64,000 nt of DNA. Origin: JASGDN01 sp049840815 (GTDB taxonomy: Bacteria; Chloroflexota; Chloroflexia; Thermomicrobiales; UBA6265). The notes under the pieces were generated by a model. The model did no database searches and had not been told where the DNA came from. It saw only the letters and a list, made by a program, of their open reading frames with translations. The stretch lies in assembly GCA_049840815.1 (NCBI GenBank), contig JASGJI010000020.1, positions 124,001 to 188,000 on the forward strand. The letters are read 5' to 3'. The number at the start of each line of letters is the position of its first letter. The first letter of the stretch is position 1. The position numbers and the translations under genes were made by a program. Below, piece by piece: positions 37,631 to 45,739 of this stretch.

Positions 37631-37830
37631 CAGGTCCCTCTCATCAAGTACGATGTCTCGAACTTGAACATGTTAACAATGCGGAAGCCACTTGGCACCG
37701 ATCTCCAAAGCACTATTGGATGTCCTCTCGGGTGACGCCGGCCGGACATCATCCCTCTGGCATTGTAGGGCCACGAGAATTGCCCCGCCTGATACACCAC
37801 CGGGATCAGGCATCGACACGGAGAACGTCT

Positions 37831-38805
37831 ATGGCAGAAGCAGTCGCGCAGGTAGGCGGGCAGGCACAATCCACCGTGCCAGCCAAGGACCTGGGCACCC
37901 TCTCCTGGGAACGGCCAAAGGCCAAGCTCTGGGAGAAGGACTGGTTCCTCTTTATTCTCTTCATGTTCCCGAACCTCTTTCTGCTCACGCTGTTCACCTT
38001 CAAGCCAGCGGTGCAGAACTTCATCATCAGCTTCCAGCGGGTGAACTTGCTCAACAGCAAGAGCAAGTGGATCGGGCTGGACAACTATCGGTATATCTTC
38101 AATCACGCCACCTTCCAGCAGGTGTTGTGGAACACCCTCTACTTCACCGTCTGCACTCTGATCGGCGTGCTGGTGCTGGGCTTGCTGATCGCACTCCTCC
38201 TGAACCAGAAGCTACGATTCCGGGACGGAGCCCGGGCTGTGGTCTTCGCCCCCTACCTCCTCTCCGGCGCAGCGATCGGTATCGTGTGGGCCTACATCTT
38301 CGACCCGCGTTTCGGTCTGCTCGCCCAGGTTCTGAGCTGGTTCGGGATCGGCTCCCCAGGGTGGCTCAACGATCCGAACTGGGCGATGCCCGCGATCATC
38401 ATCGTGTATGTGTGGAAGAACGTCGGTTTCGCCGCCACCATCTTTCTCGCCGGCCTCCAGTCCATCCCGAAGGACCTCTATGAGGCGGCCAAGCTCGATG
38501 GCGCGAATGCCTGGTGGCGCTTCCGTTCGGTGACGCTCCCGATGCTCTCGCCGATCTCCTTCTTCCTGCTCATCACCACCGTGCTCGGCACCTTCCAGGC
38601 GTTCGACATCCAGCGCGTGATGACGAAGGGTGGTCCCGCCTACGCCACAACCACGCTGGTCTACTACGTCTACGACCAGGGCTTCGGCAATGCCGCCAAC
38701 TACGGACGCGCCGCTGCCGCGGCCATGGTGCTCTTCGCCGCCATGCTGACGATCACGATCATCCAGTTCCGCGCCACGCGCAATCAGGTGCACTACGATG
38801 GCTAG
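37831..38805 (+). CDS. Sugar-type ABC transporter permease (UgpA/MalF-like)
   Basis: A 324-residue membrane protein starting at ATG 37831 with GGAGAA upstream. It has about six membrane helices, beginning with FLFILFMFPNLFLLTLFTF. The EAA loop that docks to the ATPase reads YEAAKLDGANAWWRFRSVTLP. It overlaps the next permease gene by eight bases. Two binding-protein genes follow, but no ATPase gene, so a shared MsmX/UgpC-type ATPase elsewhere is expected. The substrate is unknown; the family usually takes sugars or glycerol-3-phosphate. Confidence 0.9.
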   Translation: MAEAVAQVGGQAQSTVPAKDLGTLSWERPKAKLWEKDWFLFILFMFPNLFLLTLFTFKPAVQNFIISFQRVNLLNSKSKWIGLDNYRYIFNHATFQQVLWNTLYFTVCTLIGVLVLGLLIALLLNQKLRFRDGARAVVFAPYLLSGAAIGIVWAYIFDPRFGLLAQVLSWFGIGSPGWLNDPNWAMPAIIIVYVWKNVGFAATIFLAGLQSIPKDLYEAAKLDGANAWWRFRSVTLPMLSPISFFLLITTVLGTFQAFDIQRVMTKGGPAYATTTLVYYVYDQGFGNAANYGRAAAAAMVLFAAMLTITIIQFRATRNQVHYDG

Positions 38806-39667
38806 TACCACCAAGACTCAGGACTCTCTCGGCAAGGTTGCCGCCTATGGTGCCATGGTGCTCCTCGTCATCCTCGTCGGAATCCCGATGTTCTGGATGA
38901 TCTCGGGATCGCTCAAGTCATACACGGAGATCTACACCTTCCCGCCCGAGTGGATTCCGTCCAACCCCAAGTGGTCGAACTACCGCGATGCATGGAACGC
39001 TGTTCCCTTCGGGCGGTTCTATATCAACACCATCATCATCACCGCGTTCGGCATGTCGGCCCAGCTGGTCTGCGGTGTGCTCTGCGCCTACGCCCTCTCC
39101 TTCTTCAACGTGCCGTTCCGGAATGGCTTCATGATCCTGATCCTCGCCGCCCTGATGATCCCTGGCGAGATCACGATCCTGCCGAACTATCTCTTCTTCG
39201 GCAACACCATCCGCGATCTCTTCGGACTGGAACGGAACTGGATCAACACCTACCAAGCCATCATCCTGCCCGGCGCCGCCACCGCGTTCGGCACGTTCCT
39301 CATGCGCCAGGGATTCATGGGCCTGCCGCGCGACGTCCTCGACGCCGCCAAGATGGACGGCGCCGGCCACCTCCGCACCCTGTGGGACATCGTGCTCCCG
39401 ATGGCCAAGCCCATCGTGGTAACGTTTGCCATCATCTCCGCCGTCAACAAGTGGAACGACTACATGTGGCCGCTGATCGTCACCAACACGAACCAGATGC
39501 GTCCGCTGACGGTCGGCCTCACCTTCCTGTTCGACAACGAAGGCAACAACGAATGGGGCGTCATCATGGCTGGCACCGCGTTCGTGGTCGTCCCGCTCCT
39601 GATTGTCTTCATCTTCGCCCAGCGATTCATCATCGAGGGGCTCACGGCTGGCGCGACCAAGGGGTAG
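38798..39667 (+). CDS. Sugar-type ABC transporter permease (UgpE/MalG-like)
   Basis: A 289-residue membrane protein and the partner of the preceding permease, with translation coupled through an eight-base overlap. Six membrane helices are visible, starting AAYGAMVLLVILVGIPMFW. The EAA loop is LDAAKMDGAGHLRTLWDIVLP, and the C-terminus QRFIIEGLTAGATKG is typical of MalG/UgpE proteins. It forms the transmembrane pore with its partner. A hairpin follows its stop, then the first binding-protein gene. Confidence 0.9.
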   Translation: MASTTKTQDSLGKVAAYGAMVLLVILVGIPMFWMISGSLKSYTEIYTFPPEWIPSNPKWSNYRDAWNAVPFGRFYINTIIITAFGMSAQLVCGVLCAYALSFFNVPFRNGFMILILAALMIPGEITILPNYLFFGNTIRDLFGLERNWINTYQAIILPGAATAFGTFLMRQGFMGLPRDVLDAAKMDGAGHLRTLWDIVLPMAKPIVVTFAIISAVNKWNDYMWPLIVTNTNQMRPLTVGLTFLFDNEGNNEWGVIMAGTAFVVVPLLIVFIFAQRFIIEGLTAGATKG

Positions 39668-39680
39668 CGGTCGCGCACGA

Positions 39681-39707
39681 ACCGGGAATCCAGGTCGGGT
39701 TCCCGGT
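39681..39707 (+). terminator. Hairpin between permease and binding-protein genes
   Basis: Perfect 8-base arms accgggaa / ttcccggt with an 11-base loop, 14 bases past the permease stop. It may partly end transcription or stabilise the upstream message. Confidence 0.45.
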
Positions 39708-39861
39708 AAAGTTCATACGGGTTCAACAATGCAACGTCGCATTCGTTGCACCATGAGCGTCGGGCCACCCGGCCCATCGCCCATGAACATGGCATCGCCT
39801 GCTGGCGAGTCAGTTCCGACGCCGGCAGGCAAGGTTCATACGATCGAGGAGGATCGAGTCA

Positions 39862-41190
39862 ATGGTCTCCAACGTTAGTCGCCGCACACTCGTCAAGTCC
39901 GCCGCCGCCGCGAGCGCCATCGGCGCCTCTGCTGTGGCTCTCGGCGCCCAGCCAAGCAGCGTCTTCGCTGCCCCGTCCCTCCTGCAGGGCGCCAAGGTCG
40001 AGGTCAAGTACTGGACCTCCTTCGGTTCCGGTGTGAACGGCGATGCCCAGACCAAGGTCATCAATGACTTCATGGCCGCCAACCCGGACATCACCATCAC
40101 CCCGACCATTCACGCCAATTACGAGGATCTTGCGGCCGCCCTGGTTGCTGCCCTCCAAACCGGCGACGAGCCGCATGTCGCGGTCCTCTCCGACGTGTGG
40201 TGGTTCCGCTTCTACCTCGCCGAGGCCATCGCCGACCTCAAGCCGCTGCTCGCCGACGCGGGCATCGACACCGACGACTACGTGCAGTCGCTCTACACCG
40301 AGTACACGCGGCACGAAGGCCAGTGGGCGGTTCCGTTCGCCCGCTCCACCCCGCTGCTGTACTACAACGAGGATGCACTGACGGCCGCCGGCCTCGACGA
40401 CAGCATCTTCGCCAAGTGGAGCACCTTCGCGGAATCCGCCCCGAAGCTGGTCGGCGGCAAGACAGACTTCGCGTTCGGCTTCGGCAACGCCGCCTCCTAC
40501 GGCGCGTGGGTGCTGCAGGGTCCGGTGTGGGCCTTCGGCGGCCACTACTCCGACCCCGACTTCAACATGCTGATCGCGGAGCCGAAGTCTGTGGCCGCCG
40601 GTGAGTTCTTCCAGAAGATGGTGAACGACAAGGTCGCCACCACCACGGAAGATCCTGTGACCGACTTCCAGACGGGCCTGACGGCTGCCATCCTCGGCTC
40701 CACCGGCTCCCTGGGTGGCATCAAGAAGGCGGCGACCTTCAAGTTCGGCACCCACTTCCTTCCGGAAGAAGAGGGCTTCGGCTGCTGCACCGGCGGCGCG
40801 GGCCTCTCCATCCTGGCCTCGGCGTCCGACGATGTGAAGGCCGCCGCGATCAAGTTCCTCGACTTCTCCACCAGCACCGCCACCACCACCGAGTGGTCGC
40901 AGACCACCGGCTACATGCCAGTCCGCACCTCGGCGATCGAGAGCGACGCGATGGTTGCGTTCCTGAAGGAGAACCCGAACTCCCAGACCGCCATCAATCA
41001 GCTCCCGAAAACCTCCCCGCAGGATTCCGCCCGCGTCTTCATCCCGAACGGCGACCAGATCCTCGGTCGCGGCTGGGAGCAGGTCCTCGTGAAGAGCACC
41101 GCCGTTCAGGACGCCTTCAACGAGGTCAAGTCCGAACTCGACGACGAGAAGGAGCCGGTTCTCGAGCAGATCCAGGCGCTCGAGGGCTAA
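39862..41190 (+). CDS. Tat-exported ABC substrate-binding protein 1
   Basis: A 442-residue family-1 solute-binding protein with GAGGA upstream of ATG 39862. A twin-arginine signal (SRRTLVKSAAAASAIGASAV) precedes the mature region opening AKVEVKYWTSFGSG. The UgpB-like course includes PHVAVLSDVWWFRFYLAEAI and PFARSTPLLYYNEDAL. It delivers ligand to the two adjoining permeases. It is a clear paralogue of the next gene. A hairpin ends it. Confidence 0.9.
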   Translation: MVSNVSRRTLVKSAAAASAIGASAVALGAQPSSVFAAPSLLQGAKVEVKYWTSFGSGVNGDAQTKVINDFMAANPDITITPTIHANYEDLAAALVAALQTGDEPHVAVLSDVWWFRFYLAEAIADLKPLLADAGIDTDDYVQSLYTEYTRHEGQWAVPFARSTPLLYYNEDALTAAGLDDSIFAKWSTFAESAPKLVGGKTDFAFGFGNAASYGAWVLQGPVWAFGGHYSDPDFNMLIAEPKSVAAGEFFQKMVNDKVATTTEDPVTDFQTGLTAAILGSTGSLGGIKKAATFKFGTHFLPEEEGFGCCTGGAGLSILASASDDVKAAAIKFLDFSTSTATTTEWSQTTGYMPVRTSAIESDAMVAFLKENPNSQTAINQLPKTSPQDSARVFIPNGDQILGRGWEQVLVKSTAVQDAFNEVKSELDDEKEPVLEQIQALEG

Positions 41191-41221
41191 TTCCCTCTCC
41201 CCCAATCCATCGGCAAGGCAG

Positions 41222-41249
41222 CCCTCCCGGATCGAACGATCCGGGAGGG
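41222..41249 (+). terminator. Hairpin after binding protein 1
   Basis: Perfect 13-base arms (ccctcccggatcg / cgatccgggaggg) with a very small loop, 32 bases past the stop, without a T-run. Confidence 0.65.
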
Positions 41250-41409
41250 TTCGCGTTTCCGTTCCGGCAAGAATCTGTTAGTGTCCCCGCAACATCATGT
41301 CGGCAAGAAGGGTGCATGCTGACAAGCATGATGGTGTGCGCCATTCGCCACCAAACGTCCGGGGGTATCCCCGTTGCGACAGGGTCCAGACGACCAAGGA
41401 GATCCATAC

Positions 41410-42738
41410 ATGGTCACGCCTCTCTCCCGGAGAACACTTGTCACGTCCGCCGCCACGGCCAGCGCGGTCGGCGCGTCTGCCATCGCCCTCGGCGCGAAGC
41501 CAAGCAGCGTCTTTGCCGCCCCGGCCTTCCTCCAGGGGGCCAAGGTCGAGGTCAAGTACTGGACCTCCTTCACCTCCGGCGTCTACGGCGATGCCCAGAA
41601 CGCGCTGATCGCTAACTTCATGGCCGCCAACCCGGATATCACCATCACGCCGACCAGCCAGTCGGACTACGGTGCCATCGCGGCTGCCCTCATCGCCGCT
41701 CTTCAGACCGGTGACGAGCCACACCTGGCCATTCTGTCCGACAATTTCTGGTTCCGCTTCTATCTCGCCCAAGCCCTGGCCGACATCAAGCCCCTGCTCG
41801 CCGAACTCAAGGTCGATACGGACGATTTCATCCAGCCGCTCTACACCGAGTTCGGTCGCAACGATGCCCAGTACATGGTGCCGTTCGCCCGCTCCACCCC
41901 GCTCTTCTACTACAACGCCGATGCGCTGAAGGCGTCCGGCCTCGACGAATCCATCTTCGAGACGTGGTCGGGCTTTGCGGAGTCCGCTTCCAAGCTCGCC
42001 GTGGACACCATCCAGTACGGACTCGGTCTCGCCGGCGGCCACCCGACCAGCGCGTGGATGATGCAGGGGCCGATGTGGGCCTTCGGCGGCGCGTACTCCA
42101 CCGACACCTTCGACATCACGCTGAACCAACCGGAAGGCGTCGCGACCGGCGAGTTCTTCCAGAAGCTGGTGCAGAACAAGGTCGCTGGAGCCACCGCCGA
42201 TCCGGCTGGTGACTTCCAGAAGGGCACCACCGCCTCCACGATCGCGTCCACGGGGGCCATCAACTTCATCAAGGAGGGCGCGAAGTTCACCGTCGCGGCG
42301 GCCGCGCTGCCGAAGGAGAAGCAGATCGGCTGCCCGACGGGTGGGGCGGGTCTCGCGATCCTCGAATCCGCGCCGGACGACGTGAAATTGGCCGCCGCCA
42401 AGTTCATCGATTTCTGCACGAACACCGAGAACGCGGCTACCTGGGCGCAGGCGACCGGCTACATGCCCGTCCGCACCTCCTCCATCGAAAGCGACTCCAT
42501 GCAGGCCTTCCTGAAGGCGAATCCGCTCTACGAAGTCGCTATCAAGCAGCTTCCGAACGCGCACCATCCGGATTCGGCCATGAATTTCTTCCCGAACGGC
42601 AGCAGCCTGCTCACCGCGGGCTGGGATCAGGTCTTCGTGAAGGACGCCGCTGTTCAGGACGCGTTCGACCAGACCGCCGCCGACCTCGAGGATGACAAGA
42701 AGGACGTCGAGGATCAGCTGAAGTCCATCGAAGGGTAG
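41410..42738 (+). CDS. Tat-exported ABC substrate-binding protein 2, paralogue
   Basis: A 442-residue protein started at ATG 41410, which has AAGGAGA upstream. Signal and mature start (SRRTLVTSAATASAVGASAI, AKVEVKYWTSFTSG) nearly repeat binding protein 1, and landmarks such as PFARSTPLFYYNADAL, GEFFQKLV and TGYMPVRTSSIESDSM are shared. The middle of the protein is more diverged, where ligand contacts are expected. The pair probably arose by tandem duplication and may recognise related ligands for one transporter. Each copy has its own hairpin, so they can be expressed at different levels. Confidence 0.9.
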   Translation: MVTPLSRRTLVTSAATASAVGASAIALGAKPSSVFAAPAFLQGAKVEVKYWTSFTSGVYGDAQNALIANFMAANPDITITPTSQSDYGAIAAALIAALQTGDEPHLAILSDNFWFRFYLAQALADIKPLLAELKVDTDDFIQPLYTEFGRNDAQYMVPFARSTPLFYYNADALKASGLDESIFETWSGFAESASKLAVDTIQYGLGLAGGHPTSAWMMQGPMWAFGGAYSTDTFDITLNQPEGVATGEFFQKLVQNKVAGATADPAGDFQKGTTASTIASTGAINFIKEGAKFTVAAAALPKEKQIGCPTGGAGLAILESAPDDVKLAAAKFIDFCTNTENAATWAQATGYMPVRTSSIESDSMQAFLKANPLYEVAIKQLPNAHHPDSAMNFFPNGSSLLTAGWDQVFVKDAAVQDAFDQTAADLEDDKKDVEDQLKSIEG

Positions 42739-42769
42739 TCCCCGCCGAGGCAGGCCGCCCGACATGCCC

Positions 42770-42800
42770 AACGCCCCGGATCGCCATGATCCGGGGCGTT
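42770..42800 (+). terminator. Hairpin after binding protein 2
   Basis: Perfect 13-base arms (aacgccccggatc / gatccggggcgtt) with a 5-base loop, 32 bases past the stop. Confidence 0.7.
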
Positions 42801-42969
42801 GTGTATTGCGTACCGTGTCATCAGCGGTCGACTGGATGGACTACCTGATGCCGAATCCGACTGGTCTGGCAATGCATGGATGGCGATCCTGGAGGATGGT
42901 GGCATCGGACCGGCACGCGGTAGGCGCCGCATCCACCGCATAAGGGCGACCGGCAATGGCGGTATCTCT

Positions 42970-43042
42970 CCTCGTAGATGCGGCCCTTGTGGCCGCCGTG
43001 TTGTCCGGAACACAGGCGGCCACAAGGGCCGCATCTACGAGG
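42970..43042 (-). terminator. Very long near-perfect palindrome between convergent genes
   Basis: Perfect 28-base arms (42970-42997 with 43015-43042). The stem continues inward by 5 bases (gtgtt / aacac) after a one-base bulge. It lies about 76 bases past the tsaE stop on the minus strand and 230 bases past binding protein 2 on the plus strand. It may end both transcripts, or be a relic or hairpin of a mobile repeat. Confidence 0.55.
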
Positions 43043-43117
43043 AAGCCACCATCGTTCAGGGTGGGAGTCTCTCCCTATTGCCGGTCACCCTAAGCCAGTT
43101 CAGGCGAGATGGCCGAC

Positions 43118-43627
43118 TCAGGAGAGAGCGAGAACCCAAGCCCCGGTCGGGACGGGGACGAAGGTCAGCGTCCGGCCACCATCGTCGCGATACTCGATGC
43201 GAACGAGCAGGAAGCGGTCCGGCAGCCAGTCCCCAGCCCGCTCCGGCCACTCGATCAACGAGATGCCCCCGTCCGGATGCAGGTAATCGTCGTAGCCGAA
43301 GCTCTCCAGCTCATCCGGATCAGTGAGGCGGTAGAGGTCGAGGTGGTGAACGGCCAGCGACTCACCGGTACCATCGACACCGGCGTGCTCTCCCACCAGC
43401 GTGAACGTCGGGCTCTGGACCGACGCGATCACCCCAAGCCCATGCGCGATGCCCTGCACGAACGTCGTCTTGCCCGCACCAAGATCGCCGTGCAACAGCA
43501 CGACATCCCCTGCCCGCAAACACGTCCCAAGCCGCCTCCCGAGCGCGACCATCGCGTCCGCCGAGGGAACCACGACCTCCAGCACTCCGTCCGTTGCATT
43601 GCCGTCGTTCACATCCCACCCCATCAT
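43118..43627 (-). CDS. tsaE: tRNA threonylcarbamoyladenosine biosynthesis ATPase TsaE
   Basis: A 169-residue P-loop protein. Walker A is VVLLHGDLGAGKTTFVQGIA, followed by QSPTFTLVGEHAG, HHLDLYRLTDPDELESFG and SLIEWPERAGDWLP, all TsaE signatures. It supports TsaB-TsaD in forming t6A37 on tRNA. Start is ambiguous between ATG 43627 and 43624; the open frame continues to 43660. It is the last gene of the minus-strand cluster, 52 bases after the ATPase gene of the hemin transporter. Confidence 0.9.
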   Translation of the reverse strand: MMGWDVNDGNATDGVLEVVVPSADAMVALGRRLGTCLRAGDVVLLHGDLGAGKTTFVQGIAHGLGVIASVQSPTFTLVGEHAGVDGTGESLAVHHLDLYRLTDPDELESFGYDDYLHPDGGISLIEWPERAGDWLPDRFLLVRIEYRDDGGRTLTFVPVPTGAWVLALS

Positions 43628-43679
43628 CACGACCGATTCCGTCGCCGCAAAGGGTAGCAAACGACCGTCGGCCCGAGCA

Positions 43680-44507
43680 TCACTCCGCGGTGACGAGATG
43701 ATCCACCGAGTCCGCCAGCGCCACGTCCAGATCGCCCAGCGGGATCACCAGCGGCCGGTCCTGCACGGGATGCCGCGCGATGGCGACCGGGCAGCGGAAG
43801 ACATCCGCCAGCAAGCCCTCCACGGCAACGTCCCACGGCGTGCCACAGGCGCGGATGGTCCCGTTCGCGAGCACCGCGATCCGGTCCGCGTGCGTCATCG
43901 CGAGGTTGAGATCGTGCAGGATCGCCACGACCGTCTTCCCCCGGTCCGCGAGCGCCCGCGCCCGTTGCATCACGAGTTGCTGATGCCGGATGTCGAGCGC
44001 CGCCGTCGGCTCGTCGAGGAGGATGATCCTCGTCTCCTGCGCCAGCACCCGCGCCAATGAGACGCGCGTCTGCTCGCCACCGGAGAGCGTCGGGAACCGT
44101 CGCTCAGCAAGGTGCAGCGCCTCCGTTTCGCTCAACGCGAAGGCGATCGCCTCGTCGTCCTGCCGCCGATCTTCCGGAGGCAAGGGCGCGCGCCCCATCG
44201 CGACAACTTCCCGCGCGGTAAACCCGAACTGGAGGATCGTCTGCTGCGGCAATACGGCGCGAAACCTCGCCAGTTCGCCGGGGGACCACGCCCCAAGTTC
44301 TCGCCCGAACATGCGGATGCTTCCCGCAGACGGTGCGAGATCGCCCGCGATGGCGGCCATCAGCGTCGATTTCCCAGCGCCGTTCGGTCCGACCAGCGCG
44401 ATCACCTCACCGGTCCCCACGGTCAGATCGATCTCCGCCAGCAGGTCACGCCCACCTCGGCGCACGGCCAGACGCTCGATGGCGATGGCCATCTCGGATG
44501 CGCTCAT
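43680..44507 (-). CDS. Hemin-type ABC transporter ATPase (HmuV-like)
   Basis: A 275-residue ATPase whose ATG at 44507 overlaps the permease TGA as ATGA. Walker A is ALVGPNGAGKSTLMAAIAG, the Q-loop is near LPQQTILQFGFTAREVVAMG, the signature is LSGGEQTRVSLARVLAQ and Walker B is TRIILLDEPTAALD, with the H-switch in ILHDLNLAM. TAREVVAMGRAPLP is typical of hemin/siderophore/cobalamin ATPases. It energises uptake through the neighbouring permease. Confidence 0.9.
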   Translation of the reverse strand: MSASEMAIAIERLAVRRGGRDLLAEIDLTVGTGEVIALVGPNGAGKSTLMAAIAGDLAPSAGSIRMFGRELGAWSPGELARFRAVLPQQTILQFGFTAREVVAMGRAPLPPEDRRQDDEAIAFALSETEALHLAERRFPTLSGGEQTRVSLARVLAQETRIILLDEPTAALDIRHQQLVMQRARALADRGKTVVAILHDLNLAMTHADRIAVLANGTIRACGTPWDVAVEGLLADVFRCPVAIARHPVQDRPLVIPLGDLDVALADSVDHLVTAE

Positions 44508-45727
44508 GCCCATCCACCTTGCTGCCGCCGCGTCTTGATGAGCAGCCAGAGGAAGAACGGCCCGCCGATCAGGCTCGTCACCACCCCGATCGGCAACTCC
44601 AGCGGCTGCACGATGGTCCGCGACACCAGATCGGCGATCAGCAACAACGATGCCCCCATCAGCGCCGCACACGGCAGCAATCGCCGGTGATCTGGCCCCA
44701 GCCATAGCCGAACCAGATGCGGCACCACCAACCCGACGAAGCCGATCGCACCGGTGAACGCCACCGAGACGCCCGTCATCGCTGCCGTGGTGAACATGAG
44801 GATCGTCCGCGTGCGTTCGACGTGCACGCCGAGGTGCCGTGCCTCTCGTTCCCCCAGCACGAGGAGGTTCAGCGCCTGTCCGGATCGCATCACGACCGCG
44901 ATCCCGACCGCCGTCACCACGGTCACGATCCCGATCTGGTTCCAGAGCGTGCCACCCAGGCTGCCCATCGTCCAGAACGTCACCGTCCGGATCTGCTGGT
45001 CGGTCGCACGGGTGATGAGTAGACCGACGCCCGCCCCGATCACGGCGCTGATCGCGACACCGGCCAACAGCAGCGTCACGACCTCCGTCCGCCCTTCATG
45101 CCGCGCGATGAGGTAGACGAGAGCCGTCACCAATACACCGGCACCGAAGGCGAAGACGGGGAGCGTCCAGATCCCGAGGATCGTCACGTTCAGCACGATC
45201 GCCGTCACCGCCCCCAGCGCCGCGCCAGAGGAAACGCCGATCAACCCGGGATCGGCCAGCGGATTGCGGAAGATGCCCTGCAACGCCGCCCCGGAGACGG
45301 CAAGCCCCGCCCCCGCGACCGCGCCCATCAGCACACGCGGCAGGCGAATGGTCCAGATCACCGCATCCTGCCGATTGCTGACCTCGACATCGAGCCAATC
45401 ACGGAGCCACGCGCCCGGCGGGAACGTGCCCACCCACGCCCCGGCCTGCACCAGGGCATCCCAGCCCGGAACGACCTGCATGTGCCCATCGATGTGCCGC
45501 CCGATGATAACGATCACCTGATTCGGCGCCACCGAAACCGCGCCGATCCCCACGTTGAGCAGGAACGCCACGACCAGAAGCACGAATAGCAGCCCATAGG
45601 GCACGCGCCCGGCTCCTGCCGCGATGGTGCGACCAACGGCAGAGAGCCGGATACGGGCGATGCTTGCCCGTATCCGGCTCCCGCTGGCCGTACGTCGTTC
45701 GGAATGAAGAACGGGAAGTCCAGCCAT
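44504..45727 (-). CDS. Hemin-type ABC transporter permease (FecCD/HmuU-like)
   Basis: The open frame gives 407 residues, but the first 41 are basic and include a perfect 15-base hairpin (45644-45680). A GTG at 45604 with GGAG eight bases before it would give a 366-residue protein that begins right at the first membrane helix (VPYGLLFVLLVVAFLLNVG), so that start is plausible. FecCD landmarks are RLPRVLMGAVAGAGLAVSGA, LQGIFRNPLADPGLIGVSSG and FVGLVVPHLVRLWLGPDHR. About ten membrane helices are expected. It moves heme or a similar iron chelate across the membrane, fed by the upstream binding protein. Confidence 0.88.
   Translation of the reverse strand: MAGLPVLHSERRTASGSRIRASIARIRLSAVGRTIAAGAGRVPYGLLFVLLVVAFLLNVGIGAVSVAPNQVIVIIGRHIDGHMQVVPGWDALVQAGAWVGTFPPGAWLRDWLDVEVSNRQDAVIWTIRLPRVLMGAVAGAGLAVSGAALQGIFRNPLADPGLIGVSSGAALGAVTAIVLNVTILGIWTLPVFAFGAGVLVTALVYLIARHEGRTEVVTLLLAGVAISAVIGAGVGLLITRATDQQIRTVTFWTMGSLGGTLWNQIGIVTVVTAVGIAVVMRSGQALNLLVLGEREARHLGVHVERTRTILMFTTAAMTGVSVAFTGAIGFVGLVVPHLVRLWLGPDHRRLLPCAALMGASLLLIADLVSRTIVQPLELPIGVVTSLIGGPFFLWLLIKTRRQQGGWA
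45644..45680 (-). terminator. Hairpin at the binding-protein/permease junction
   Basis: Perfect 15-base arms (gagccggatacgggc / gcccgtatccggctc) and a 7-base loop. It lies about 60 bases past the binding-protein stop and upstream of the GTG 45604 alternative start. It could lower permease expression relative to the binding protein. Confidence 0.5.
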
Positions 45728-45739
45728 GACCGCCGTCCG

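Noticed and set aside
39859..42771. 448- and 497-residue minus-strand frames opposite the two binding proteins
   Set aside because: The plus-strand genes have signals, ribosome sites and family motifs; the reverse frames are paired shadows of the duplicated genes.
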